Part shown: positions 38,211 through 49,398 of the stretch, piece by piece
Position numbering within the stretch: position 1 is the stretch's first letter
Layout: every line of letters starts with the position of its first letter
Source: Onchidella celtica
Taxonomy: Eukaryota; Mollusca; Gastropoda; Systellommatophora; Onchidiidae
DNA length: 64,000 bases
Direction: 5' to 3'
Assembly: GCA_963931925.1 (NCBI GenBank)
Contig: OZ007573.1
Location: forward strand, 43,337,624-43,401,623
Program-made: the position numbers and the translations under genes
The notes under the pieces: generated by a model
Database searches by the model: none
What the model was told of the DNA's origin: nothing
Seen by the model: only the letters and a program-made list of their open reading frames with translations

Positions 38211-38585
38211 ATGAAAAAACTGTTAATTACACGCCAAGTATACAAAATGGGACAGGACAAAGCAAACAACAAAGAAAATCACAGACAGTGGAAAACGATG
38301 TCTTACACGGAGGAAGACAAGTGTTTAGGATTAAAAGGATGCAGCCCTGCTTATTCCTCCTGCAGCCGTGTGTGTGTGACCAGGAAATCTCTATTGACCG
38401 TTGGCACGGGGCAGAAAATCCCCTGCAAGAACGTGCTGAATCCTGATGTGGCCACAGACGTACAGGTCGTGCATGTTGAGTGTCCAGACGGAATGTACGG
38501 CCCGGCTTTACGTGACTTGTGTAGCAAAAAATTCTCCAGGTTTGAGACCCCTTGCGTCGTGAGGAAACACGGAATTGGGCTCTGA
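38211..38585 (+). CDS. Candidate terminal exon of a cysteine-rich protein, unrecognised
   Basis: The 3' part of this frame (from about 38,299) looks like real coding sequence. GC content rises above the AT-rich flanks and third positions favour G or C. The translation has eight cysteines with spacing C-x5-C-x6-C-x3-C-x16-C-x18-C-x12-C-x10-C, including GCSPAYSSCSRVC and VECPDGMYGPALRDLC. It ends in TGA at 38,583-38,585. AATAAA follows at 38,612-38,617, then GT-rich sequence near 38,655-38,690, as expected for a 3' end. The N-terminal 30 residues are Lys/Asn/Gln-rich and probably not part of the protein. The true start is likely a splice acceptor or the ATG at 38,299. An extracellular disulphide-bonded domain is plausible, but I do not recognise the family. 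Confidence 0.42.
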   Translation: MKKLLITRQVYKMGQDKANNKENHRQWKTMSYTEEDKCLGLKGCSPAYSSCSRVCVTRKSLLTVGTGQKIPCKNVLNPDVATDVQVVHVECPDGMYGPALRDLCSKKFSRFETPCVVRKHGIGL

Positions 38586-38611
38586 CAGAGTCCCTTACAA
38601 ACACAGCAGGA

Positions 38612-38617
38612 AATAAA
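38612..38617 (+). terminator. Poly(A) signal behind the cysteine-rich exon
   Basis: AATAAA 27 bp after the TGA of the frame ending at 38,585, with T/GT-rich sequence some 35-75 bp further on. This is the spacing of a canonical cleavage and polyadenylation site. Position supports it; there is no transcript evidence. Confidence 0.4.
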
Positions 38618-38834
38618 AAGTCTGCCAGGAATTGGGTGGAAAGTTTTCCTTTTGTTTTCTATTGACTTGGTTGTAGTCTGTTGATTTTCTTCTCTTTCCT
38701 CTTCTTCTTCTTTAAGTTTATTTCAGGTTTGTCATTTATTTTTCTCAGTCGGCCCAATGTTTTTAGTGCTGCCGCATTTTATGTGTGTCTGCCATACGGC
38801 TTTCTTCACTGGCCGGCAATAATGTTTGTTTCTC

Positions 38835-39112
38835 TGATAGGGTATCTGTATGTCTGTCTGCCAAGGTCTGTACGTAAGTCTGTCTTCGTCTGTTTGTGTG
38901 TCTGCCTGGGATCTGTTTGTCCGTGTACCTGTCTGTCTGTTTGCCTGCCAGTGTCTGTCTGTCCATCTGTAGGTCTGTCAGTCTGTCTGCCTTTCTGTCT
39001 GTATATCAGTCTGTCAGTCTGTCTGTCTGCCCACCAGTCTGTCTGTCTGTGTACCTGTCTGTCTGTTTGTCTACCAGTGCATGTCTTTCAGTCTGTCTGT
39101 CGTTCTGTCTAT
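38835..39112. repeat. (TGTC)n imperfect repeat tract
   Basis: Interrupted TGTCTGTC repeats over about 280 bp. They keep plus-strand frames open as Cys/Leu/Ser/Val repeats and create a 204-codon artefact frame. Confidence 0.9.
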
Positions 39113-39471
39113 ATGCGCAACAGTCCGCCTCATGGAGACGGTCAAGGCATGGACCATTTCAATGCAGTCTCCTTTATTTGTTCTATTCCCAGATTAATCT
39201 GTGTGGCTGATTATTGTAAACCGTGTGGTATGCAGTTGGCTGACTGTATTTGGGGCATGTCTTTAATTCAGAGTGCACTTCCTCCCAGCTATTGACATGG
39301 GATATATCCCCTATTTGATCAGCTAATGTCCAACATTGTTGCAAGTTGGTTGTGCGTGTACATGATTGGGTGTGTGTATGTGTGTTTAGGCAAGTCGACC
39401 GGGTAAGATTTAGTCACCTGCTAGATCTGATTCGGACATACCCCGGCTGGTAATTAAAAGACACAATTCGG

Positions 39472-39494
39472 CTATCTATCTATCTATCTATCTG

Positions 39495-39550
<56 letters not shown>
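39472..39550. repeat. (ATCT)n microsatellite
   Basis: About 19 copies of ATCT with one TGTC interruption near 39,491. Confidence 0.95.
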
Positions 39551-39551
<1 letters not shown>

Positions 39552-39828
39552 GTCTTTCTCTCATTCACTCTATCTTTCGTTCTGTTTTTTATAAACTTCA
39601 AACAACAAAACAAAACCCTCTGCTTATCGTGACTCGGTGTCATATTTGGGGGTTGCCAGTTGTTTATTTATCCCTTTATCGCGATTTCCTGTTTCTCTCC
39701 ACACCCCGAACTCTCTTTTTCCCCATCTTGTTCCCGTTTTCTTGTTTCATTATGTCCCCTCAACCCTCTCTCCTTTCGTCTCTCAGGTTTCCTGAATACA
39801 TGTCTGTGTAAATGAGATAATGTCTGAT

Positions 39829-39830
<2 letters not shown>

Positions 39831-39927
<97 letters not shown>

Positions 39928-39955
39928 CCTATTTCTCTATCTATCTATCTATCCA
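39831..39955. repeat. (ATCT)n microsatellite
   Basis: About 24 perfect ATCT units (39,831-39,926), then an interrupted tail. The overlapping plus-strand frame is an artefact. Confidence 0.95.
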
Positions 39956-39959
39956 TCAA

Positions 39960-42230
39960 TCTAGCAAGCCCACCAGTAGATAGCTATCTATATCCGATCT
40001 ATGCCCAACTTCCACTGGGCACGACCCCACGGTACACAATGTTGACAGAAAGCTTTAAGTCAGGGCACAATGACATGTCAGTGTCACACTGCATGTTAAG
40101 CTATAATTAGCCCCTTAAGCTATATCAATATCAATGCAGGTTGCTTCAACTACAGCGGTATCACACTGCGCGGCATACCTGTATCCCCGACAGCCACACA
40201 AGGCACTGGCAGTTCCGCATGTTTCGGCTAGAGAAAAAATCCCTATTATGATGGGGTCCGTTACAACTATCTTGTGAATACAAGTTCTTTTGTCTTGTCT
40301 GCAATAATATGGCCCTCCATAGCCGAAAAAAACAAGCCAAGCGCTCAAACATTACTGTCAAGGGTAATTCAGTAGCGTCATTGAAGCACGCTCGTATCTC
40401 TTTACCTCTTTGATTCTTTCTTTGTCCAGAATGTATAACACCTGTCTTTCTATGGTGGTTAGTGGTCTAATTAGGTTAGGTTTGTCATCAAGCAAGCCTG
40501 TCTTTTAAATCAATTTAATATGTGACCGTCCGTGTGATAACTGGCCTTTTGATCTGGAAATTAAAGTGTTGAAAACATGCTTCGTAGAGATTTCGACAAT
40601 GTAACATTGATCATTACAAATGACTGCCCATGCAATGCCATAATTTTCATAGAAGTACATTGTTAAGATATTATGTTTTGCCGAAGTCATACATTTTGGA
40701 AATGATAATTCTGATATGTATGTACAATATGTCTGTTTGCTGGTGTGTACGTGCTCATTTGTGCATGTGATTGATCCGTAATGTCCTCCGGTTTTGCAAA
40801 TCCAATGGAAATAACACAAGAAGTATGGATTTGCGTTCCTTGTATCATGCTGACAGTTTCTTTAATGCCCCCATTGACGTCTTCTCCAAACATACGTGTT
40901 ACGTTTACTCTAGTAAACGTAATATTTTCGTGTTTTTCAGTTGCTACTGCAGCAGGATAAATATACGTTAATGGGTAGTTAGGCCCGGCGCGCACTATGT
41001 TAAAATTAACCATCCGTTCAATGCAAGCAATCTTTCGCGTGGTGTGCAGCACTGAAAACTCTTTGCCAAGCAAGCAAAAATCTGCGTTTGCGCGCCATGG
41101 AGCAGGCAAAACGGGATAGCACCCTGACTCAAGTTTGTTTTGCCTAAGTTCCAGTGTGAGATGTAGAGTTATACGGGATCTTGCGCCCCCATGAGACAGA
41201 AACACGTTTGTCTCCCTAGCAAATCTGAGTAAAAACTCGTCGCAAAGAGGGTTTAGCACGCTATCACTCCAAGATAAAAGTGGGCTACTTCCAAATTCAC
41301 GGGATTGTCTTTCCTTGTAGAATGAAAGTGTAAGATTTCATTGTTGTTTTTTTAATCCATCTAACTGTTCATAATGTCGTTCCAAACTTCTTTTCTTTTT
41401 TTCTTTCCACCCCGAGACATTGCAAAAGAAGCACTGAAATTCATGAACATTAGTCGGATAAATCATCTCCAATACCCATACCCATCTGGAATTAGGAGAA
41501 CGATATTACTGTCAGGCGTTCAGTCTGTCTGTACATTCCTGAGCCTTGACGCTCACACCCTGAACGGAAATTCCCACTGGAACAGATTCACAACTGTTTG
41601 TTTAGCTGATGGCCGCCTGATCTGGGACTGAGCCTTGAAACAACATGGTACTTCCCCCTTGTGGATGTCGGGCGAGAAATGAGGACCAGATCTCTGTTAG
41701 ACCCGACCAGGAAACGTGTGTGGATTTCATCTTTCTGAGATAGACTAATACTTGGGTAACCAAATCGGCAGACACCGTAAAATTTGACTTTTCTGTCGTG
41801 ATAACTATGTTCCCCACTCCCTTTATAAGGTTTCCCCCTCTCGTTCTTTATGTGAATCTGCTACGTTCTTATACTGAAGTACAATGTCGTTAACCGCCTA
41901 TTGTCCGAGGATGGCAAGAAAGCAATTCTTAAACGTAGTTTCAGTGTCATTGTCGGTGGTTCACGTCAGTACATATATGTAGAAAATTTCAACCAACTTC
42001 ATAAACAAATTAAAAATAAGGGGACTCGCAAGACGATGTTCTGCATTAAAACTGAAACGCCGCTGCCTCTGAATATGATTCAAAATGAAAATAAATGTGG
42101 TTGAAACAGATCAGACCATGCAAACGCCCTTCGCTTGAACATTAGAGAAAAAAAAAAGAAAAAAAAAACTATGAAGTGAGAAAATGACTCGGGAGTTAAA
42201 GCCCTCCAAAACCGGTAGGTCTATTTCATG
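39960..42230. other. Mostly unassigned sequence with one 190-codon minus-strand frame
   Basis: The minus-strand frame 40,687-41,259 (190 codons) is the longest repeat-free open frame outside the retrotransposon. Its composition is balanced, but it shows no motif I recognise, no splice signals I would rely on and no codon bias, so I do not call it a gene. It spans a 24-bp palindrome (40,899-40,922) that would translate as a reversal of charge, which argues against coding. Elsewhere nothing is recognisable. Confidence 0.35.
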
Positions 42231-42239
42231 GTACTTTCC

Positions 42240-42500
42240 AGATGGCTACCCTACGGGAATCCAACGTGCTGGATTAAGGTCAACTTTACTCGTAAGCATG
42301 ACATCGTTCCTACGTAGATCCATATGTTATGGTAAGGCGTTGACGTCGGTTTGATATAGGGAATCCGCCTTACGGTAATCCGACCAACCCTACGGAAATC
42401 CTTTACAGATGTACGTCGGATTGACTTTGGGATGCTGGCTGGGTAATGTTTCAAGATATTAAAGAAAAGGTGGTCTGTTTACGGAAAAGTTTGAGAACAA
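42240..42500. repeat. Possible decayed element with recurrent TACGGNAATCC modules
   Basis: CTACGGGAATCC (42,252), TTACGGTAATCC (42,371) and CTACGGAAATCC (42,390) recur, with GACGTCGG and TACGTCGG between them. The segment ends near a GTTTGAGAACAACGG motif (42,489) that resembles a hAT-type right terminus. Boundaries are uncertain and no second copy was found in the window. Confidence 0.3.
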
Positions 42501-42760
42501 CGGTTGTTTAATTAGTGTTGAGGCTGGCAGCACTCTGTGTCAAATCTATTTTGTGTCAGTTTCGATCGAGTGCTCGAAGACTCTCTTTCCGCTTGTTGAC
42601 CCAAAACAAGTGTTCATGCGCCCAAACTAGTGAAATACACGTGTTCCAGTCGCACCAGTGCGCGAGATCCCGTTTAAACCCATAGTTTATATCTCACATT
42701 AAAACCAAGAAGAAACGGACTTGTATCCGTGGGGCCCCCAGCCTTACTGTGACAGAAGAA

Positions 42761-43134
42761 ATTTGAAAACCGCAGAAAAACTGTGGGTCGCAGAAAGGCT
42801 TCTAGGCAAAGTCAAAGTTTGGCACGTCTGTGCTGCTGTCCAAGCTGAACTCGCAGTTAAGTAGATCTATTCTGTTTAAATTCTATACATTTCCTATTCA
42901 AATCTTTTGTTGTTCAATTGTTGTAGCTGTTCAATTTCCCCATTTTTTTCTCTCTTATTGTTTTTTCGGTTTTTTTTGTTGTTGTTTTTTGTTTTTTTTT
43001 CTTGAAAAAGGCTATTGCCGAAATATCGGCCATTTTCTGTCTTCTCTTTTAGTTTGCGTTTCATTGTATAGTTTGGGTATTATTTCTCTCTCGAGGCTTT
43101 GCTACTTACAACTTTTTCTTTTTGCCCAATTTTG
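42761..43134. mobile_element. GCAAAGC fold-back repeat, copy 2, flanked by 15-bp direct repeats
   Basis: The exact 15-mer ACTGTGACAGAAGAA occurs at 42,746-42,760 and again at 43,135-43,149, so it looks like a target-site duplication around this 374-bp insert. The insert starts with CGCAGAAAAACTGTGGGTCGCAGAAAGGCTTC and ends with GAGGCTTTGCTACTTAC..CTTTTTGCC. Those ends match, or complement, the copies at 34,950, 47,046 and 60,785. A T-rich stretch and GCCGAAATATCGGCC lie inside. A 15-bp duplication is more typical of target-primed retroposition than of cut-and-paste MITEs. Confidence 0.55.
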
Positions 43135-43149
43135 ACTGTGACAGAAGAA

Positions 43150-44225
43150 GGTTATCAAAAATGTACTTTCTAATTTCAGCGAGCGGAGATTAGATGGAGC
43201 TGCTAGTTGGACATAGAATTTGAGAGATTGGAGCATTGAAATTAAAACAAGGGCAGTGGGTGTGGTTTGTTAGAGATTTTTGTTAGTCACACACAGCGGG
43301 AGGCTTAAGAGACTGTCCGCCCATAGTGAAGTGTCAGTGAGATATCATTCTGTGGATAAGTGACGCTGTGAAATGTCACAGGGGCAATGGCTCTCAAAGT
43401 GTGGGTCCCAGCATTGGAGTGTCTGGCGAAGCTGTTTATAATGGATCATGGACATCATTTGTTCTATTATTTCTTTATTTTTATGTCTTGATTCTTACAA
43501 TTGTAAATGGAGTCTGCAGTGCATCTTTGGTAATTTTTAAGGTTAGAGCTGGGGTCATGATTAAATGCACCCACGACAATCGTTTTTCTATGACGGCATT
43601 ACCAGAATAAGTTTTCTTGTTGTTTTTTTTCAGAAATTGGCCACAATTTAATCGCAAAAATCATGTGAGTATCATGGCAATGTGGCCCAAATTTTCTATA
43701 GCCCTCGCCAAATTATTTTTTAAGTCCTAAATACGACATTTAAGACTGAGGATTGGAAGCATGTACCCGACATAAAAACTAAGAAAGACAAGAATAGGCC
43801 GTAACTGGCAGAATAAGACAGAGCGTGTAATTGAGAAGAATTCTTCTGGGCCACAATTCGTTGCCAAGAAAACCGGAGCGGTCTGTCGAACAGAATAATT
43901 CATGATATTTCATTGTTGACCATCATACTCATAACAACTAAGTAGTGTCGACGCTTTAACGGGGGTGGACTGGGTGAATGATGTCTGATAGGATATTGTG
44001 TGGGTAACAAAAACAAAACAAAAGTCTGAGAAACTTTGTCGCCGGGAGTAGAAGTGTCGTACGATAGCACGAGGCTGTACGTTTGTTTGGTTGCATTGAA
44101 AAATAAAGGACTTACGACGTAACGAGTGGGCGTTGCATTTGGCCATCTTGTTTTTTCTGTTTGTTCACGATTGGGTCCTGGCGAAGCGGAAAATACAGTG
44201 GATAATTTCTGTATTACATGTCGGT
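43150..44225. other. Unassigned non-coding sequence
   Basis: No gene recognised. A single hAT-like end CAATGGCTCTCAAAG at 43,385 resembles the left terminus at 34,571, but its partner was not found. Confidence 0.4.
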
Positions 44226-44228
44226 CTC

Positions 44229-44434
44229 AAGCTGGGTTTTCATGTCAACGGAAATGGAAACGGCAACAGAAAGGTCAAAAACCCTTCAAGAAGTGAAATA
44301 AAAAGAAGAATGTTTTCACGTGCACGAAATTGACGTCTCCGTACACATGGAAACACTCTTTCTTTTTACCCCTTGGTGGATTTTTGAAGTTTCCGTCGCC
44401 GTTTCCGTTTCCATAGACATGAAAACACAGCCTT
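44229..44434. mobile_element. Fold-back MITE with GGAAACGG arms, copy 2
   Basis: 206 bp. The left arm starts AAGCTGGGTTTTCATGTC then AACGGAAATGGAAACGGCAA; the complemented right arm starts AAGGCTGTGTTTTCATGTC then TATGGAAACGGAAACGGCGA. It shares CAAAAACCCTTCAAGAAGTG with copy 1 at 14,404-14,613 and has an extra inner pair of CACGTG/GTACACATGGAAAC-like arms. It is non-coding. Confidence 0.75.
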
Positions 44435-44439
44435 AGTCT

Positions 44440-45655
44440 TGATGAGAGACGGAGTGAATGAAGAAAAGGGCAATGGAGGAAATGTAAGAATGGCGACACA
44501 GAGGTGAACGGGAAGAAAGGCGGGGGGCGGGGGGGGGGGGGGTCGGAGGGAAAAAAATTAGCTAATTAATACGAACATGAGACGAAATTTATCAGAAAAA
44601 GAAAATATGGAGATAACTAATTTAAGAAGAAATAGAGAAAATGACAAATGATGAAAATAATGAAATACGAAGAAAAAAAAATCTGAAAGAAAAAAACATT
44701 GAATAAAGTTTTCTGTCCGACATTTCTGAAAACACGGCACGAATTACAAAAAAAAAAAAAAAGGAAAGAAAGAAATAAAGAAAGAAAAACGAGTTAAGAA
44801 GATATCATGGAAAGAGAGAATGACAAAAGACGGAATAGAATGCTGAAAAAGAAAACAATGAAAAGAAAATAAGAAAGAAATAAAGTTTTCTTTCTTATTA
44901 CTTGTTTCTTTTGCTTGCATTAATGTTCACTCTCCCAGTCTTAGAATCACAGTGTCTGGCTCTCGCATACATTCACTCACATACTCATTCTTTCATGCAC
45001 TAGATTTTTTTTTGAATGATGTCAACTCCGATCGTCAGTCAGAAACTCTTACATTTCAGTCCATTGTTAAAAAAAGCTACAATTTTTGTGCCCTGTGAAA
45101 CAAATTTGATCCCAGAATTGCGTTGCTCTGACCTTTTCGATAGTTAATCATCAAACCAGTTCATATTTTACCCATGCCAGAGTCATTCATATTTTATTCC
45201 ATTTCACAGCATCCTCCTCGGACCGCCATTTTTCTCATTCCCACTAGCCACCAGGAAACTATCTCGTTTGGAGATTTGAATATGAGAAGAAGTTTTTGCC
45301 CGAGCCTCCTAGCGATCAAATTGCTGTTCTTTCATTCTCCCCATCCTGCATGCATGGCCACCCTCTTAAACTGTGAACGTGTCACAAACTGCAGGGGTCT
45401 TTTTAGAAAAATCTCTCTCTTTATGTGGTCTCTCTGTTATGTGTGGAACTGTTGCTGGAGAACTTGTGCAGCAAAATAATTGAGGTCCTCTCACAAAAGC
45501 AATTAAGTTAATCCTCGTGTCAAAGTTTGTCTTCCCGTGGAGATCGTGGCTAGCGCTGATTTTGTTTCCTGTTGTCTGCGCCCCCCCCCCACCCAACCCC
45601 CAAACACCCTTCTGTGCCTGACTCCTTTCAGTGTTTCATGTGTTGTGTTTCGTCC
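44440..45655. other. Unassigned non-coding sequence, A-rich in part
   Basis: A G-run lies near 44,520-44,542, and A-rich GAAA/AAGA sequence runs from about 44,550 to 44,890. No gene recognised. Confidence 0.45.
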
Positions 45656-45660
45656 TAGAC

Positions 45661-45960
45661 CAGTGTTTCTCAACATTAGTTGTCCTACGCCCCACTTCTA
45701 TTTTTTAAAATAATAATAATAATAAAGTTGGCCCCGTCATAATTGGACAAAGTTATTATGCCCTATAATTGTATACAAAAAGTGTATAAATTACACAGTA
45801 GGTTAAAATACTCTACCAAATAAAGCTTTCTGTAAACAATCCTCATGCCCCAGTCTGAAGTAGTCCCACCCCCCACCAAACTATTGCCAGGCCCCGCCTT
45901 AAGACACAGTGTGACCTGGACCCACCAGGAAGAAAAATGGTTGACTCACAAACATCTTCA
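45661..45960. mobile_element. Probable decayed hAT-like element
   Basis: The left end CAGTGTTTCTCAACATTAG at 45,661 is the same terminus as the element at 5,566. The expected right end may be the degraded TGGTTGACTCACAAAC near 45,937-45,953, but it does not pair well and no 8-bp flanking repeat is visible. The right boundary is a guess. Confidence 0.4.
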
Positions 45961-47040
45961 TTGTCTCTTTTTTCCACTTATATCTATTGTGAAAACATTG
46001 TTTACGAGTACTGTGTTTTTTAACAGATGCCTCTGGTCTTAAGCATTGTGATTTTGCCTCCATTTTATCGTATTGTCATTCTACACTCGTATCATCTTTG
46101 TTGAATGATAAATCTTATCATGTGATGATGCGCCGCTAGACAGTAACTCGATCTTCTCCATTATTTTTTATTACACCCATCTCCACCATCCGGATATCTT
46201 TCTGTTGTTGGAATGATCTTTGGGTGTAAATCTGACCTTATTCTTCCAGTTTGCTGCTCTAGTTATATAAATAAAAATAGCAATAACAACAATAGAGAAA
46301 TATAAGACTTGGCTGTGGACATTGCAGTTCATACTACATGTACAATGCTGGCAGTTCTGCTCATAGACGTCACTGCTATCCATATTTTGTCTGCAATGCC
46401 ATTGTGAAACCACGTAGAAAAGAAACACGGGGTAAATAGTTCCATTTCCTCATGCCTGTCTACGAACACGTAACGTCACATTTCAGATTGTTAAACAGTG
46501 TTACAGCACTGAGTTAGGTCTGTTTTGCCTCTGTTTTATTACAAGATGATTATGAACTGTGGAGTTAAGCGGGACCTGGCCCAGTGGCGAGACTGAAACT
46601 ATCCGGTCTTGCTAGCTGGGGCGAAACGAAACTGTCTTGATTCAGCAGGCGAAAAGAGAGATCTCGCACACCGAGTCAAAAGATGCAAGACAGACTTAAT
46701 TTAATGCGGTAGGGTCTTAACTCTCATAAGGAATAAGCCAGTTTGCACTATTTGAACCGACACTATTGAGATTCACATGGCGAAACCGACACACCAGACT
46801 AATCCCACCGTGGATGATGAGCTCCTAATGGAAAACAGCTTCTAATGTTGTCTCACCCCGCCCACATCTTCACTCCACATGGTACTAGCTGATTTCTTCC
46901 CTCTGTCTCTTCCTGACATAGACAAGTTCACCAGAAACAAAGCCTCGCTCAAACACCTCTTCTATCATTTCATTATTTTCTTCTGTATTTTCTCGTTTGG
47001 TGGTTCGCTGATGATGAGATAGTCGCATCATGTTATCTGA
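45961..47040. other. Unassigned non-coding sequence
   Basis: Nothing recognisable. Confidence 0.4.
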
Positions 47041-47045
47041 TGAGA

Positions 47046-47195
47046 TATTACACAAACCACAGAAAATCTGTGGGGTCGCAGCAAGGCTTGAAGCAAAGAA
47101 AAAATATGGCAAAATGCAAAAGTTGTGTGTGGCGAAGCCCCGCGTAAGAAATAATACAGGGCAATACAACAAAGCGTAAAGAAAAATGGAAAATA
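47046..47195. repeat. GCAAAGC fold-back dispersed repeat, copy 3
   Basis: Begins ACCACAGAAAATCTGTGGGG then GTCGCAGCAAGGCTTGAAGC, the complement of the end of the copy at 60,785-60,990. It continues with GGCGAAGCCCCGCGTAAGAAATAATAC, the same strand as the start of that copy. This shows that the two ends of the family are inverted repeats of each other. Confidence 0.6.
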
Positions 47196-47199
47196 CACC

Positions 47200-49361
47200 A
47201 AGTTTTCGATATGTATTACCGTTCTCACGGGAATAATGCTAACAGGGTAGAAAACTGAACCAATAAAACTATTGAACAAAGAAAAAAAGAAAAAAAAAAA
47301 AGAATGTAAAATCAGTACGAGTACTCTTACTCGTAGCTGCGAGGCCAGGCTTAGATTATGGGAGGGCAGCACGCCCATCAATAAAATGAAAGTTAACCTT
47401 GCCAGACATTCATAATGACAATTCGCTGACCTTCTTATATGACGATGATCAAGCCGTATACACAGGGAATGGAATTTCAATGCTCTTCAATATGCCAAAC
47501 AGTGCTAGTTTTGCCTCCCAGTGAAACTCAAGTTCTAGGGTTGTGGACAGATCCAAAACCGCAGGGTCAGGCCTTTTATATCTCACCGGAACTTATCACG
47601 CCTCAATTGTACCTGCAGTCAACTGGTCAGGACAGTGCCTGGCATGTGCTTTTTCCGGGCGCCGTCGGACCTCGTCAGATAAATTAACCAGACTGACCAG
47701 GCACAGAAGTGAATGAAAGAACCCATCACTAAATCTTGTCACGCCTGTCAGTGCCAACAAAACGCACTACCGGACACCCAAAGACACCCTCAGAGTTATC
47801 ATATTCTCGTCACAACAAGCCAAGACAAGCCAGTGCGGTCTTTCTCAGCAGTTCCTCGAAAGAGCGGTTCTCACATTGGCAGGTGTATGGCAATGGACTA
47901 CCATGATGGCTCAAACCGTACAAAAATAATAAGAACAGATTGAGCGGAACTGTCTCTGTGATAGTAAAAGAAGTTGTGTATAGTTAAAACTGGGTTTGAA
48001 AGTCAGAACAGTCACAGGAGAAGCCACTGGTTTTCATATCGAGGGTTATCACCAGAATGTGTCATGTCCAGTTTGTATTATTGCTCTTAAATGTCTTTAC
48101 ATATCCAAGACACACGGCGTGTGACAGAACTCAATAAAACTGTTCACGTAGCCGTCTCGTTATTGCAATTATTTGAACTTTCATTACGGTTACAAATTTC
48201 AAACTCGTTTTCTCTCAGTTTATTTTGAACATAAAACAGTTTGGTGGCCAGTCCTCAATATTCCAATCCCCCCCCCCCCCCCCCTAAGTATGAGACAAAA
48301 CTCATTCAGTATACACTAACCATAAAGGTTCTCACACAGTTACTGGAAATAGGAGGAGCAACAAGGAACTAAATAGTCCACTTGTTGATACCAATCCTTG
48401 TTGTATTTGTGATTCATAGCTTTGCTATTTGCAACAAAAGCAGAATCTAGCGAGTTGTGACACACTTAATCTAGCTTTTTCATCAGCACTACCCACAGGG
48501 CACGTCATCTGTTTGTGACTCACGTTCTAGACAGGAACCTGCGGCCAGTGTGAGCAAGAATGTGTCAGAGAGAACTATGATAATTGCCGTATACTGTGAT
48601 ATTATGCCTCGCTGTGTTTTCGTCACCACTAACGTATTTAACCCTGTGGGGGCCAGTGCACCATATTTGGAACACGTAACGTAACCTATTTATTTGTTGT
48701 TGTTGATGATGATGTTTTCAAATACAATTTCTAATTTCTAATTTATCGGTAATGAAGTTTTCATGATTTATTTTTGGTATTTTTGTACAAGTTTAAAATA
48801 GATTTGCCTGCTTCATGAGTTTTGGATATGATTTTTTTAAGTCTCTAAGACTGCGGGTTGGAGAGTTAACGGCTTTTGGTTTCGGGTGTTAAGGTGCTCA
48901 CAATCATGTAAATCAACAAAACTGTGTCAGATTTATGACAAGCACATTTGCTCGTTATTTCCTCGATGAATGCATGGATTTGAGTGCATTATGGTTATCC
49001 TAAAATCATTGGATATCGCCATTTGAAACCTTTATTTGTGGCTAAACATCGACTTTTATGGGAACAGTAAGTTTGTGTCGTATTTCTGAAAGATTTTTTT
49101 TTTTTTTAAAGTCTCTTGTCGGTTTCTGTCATTTCAGTTCATATGTTGTTTTTAGAAAAATGGGGATTATCATCTCCCACTCTCATGATAACCTACTAAC
49201 TATAACAGTATAATGGAGCTAAAGGGTGAACATGACGTAAGCGTCTTAAACACTTCACCAAAACTTTTTCTACTGCCTACATTTTCACGATAGATTACGT
49301 GTACACATTTGTATTGGACAAAATCCAGTCTTTAATATTATTTATTAACAATTTATTTGAG

Positions 49362-49398
<37 letters not shown>

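Noticed and set aside
38681-39295. 204-codon Cys/Leu/Val/Ser-rich plus-strand frame, superficially like a cysteine-rich secreted protein
   Set aside because: The cysteines come from TGTC repeats (38,835-39,112); no signal peptide or spaced framework.
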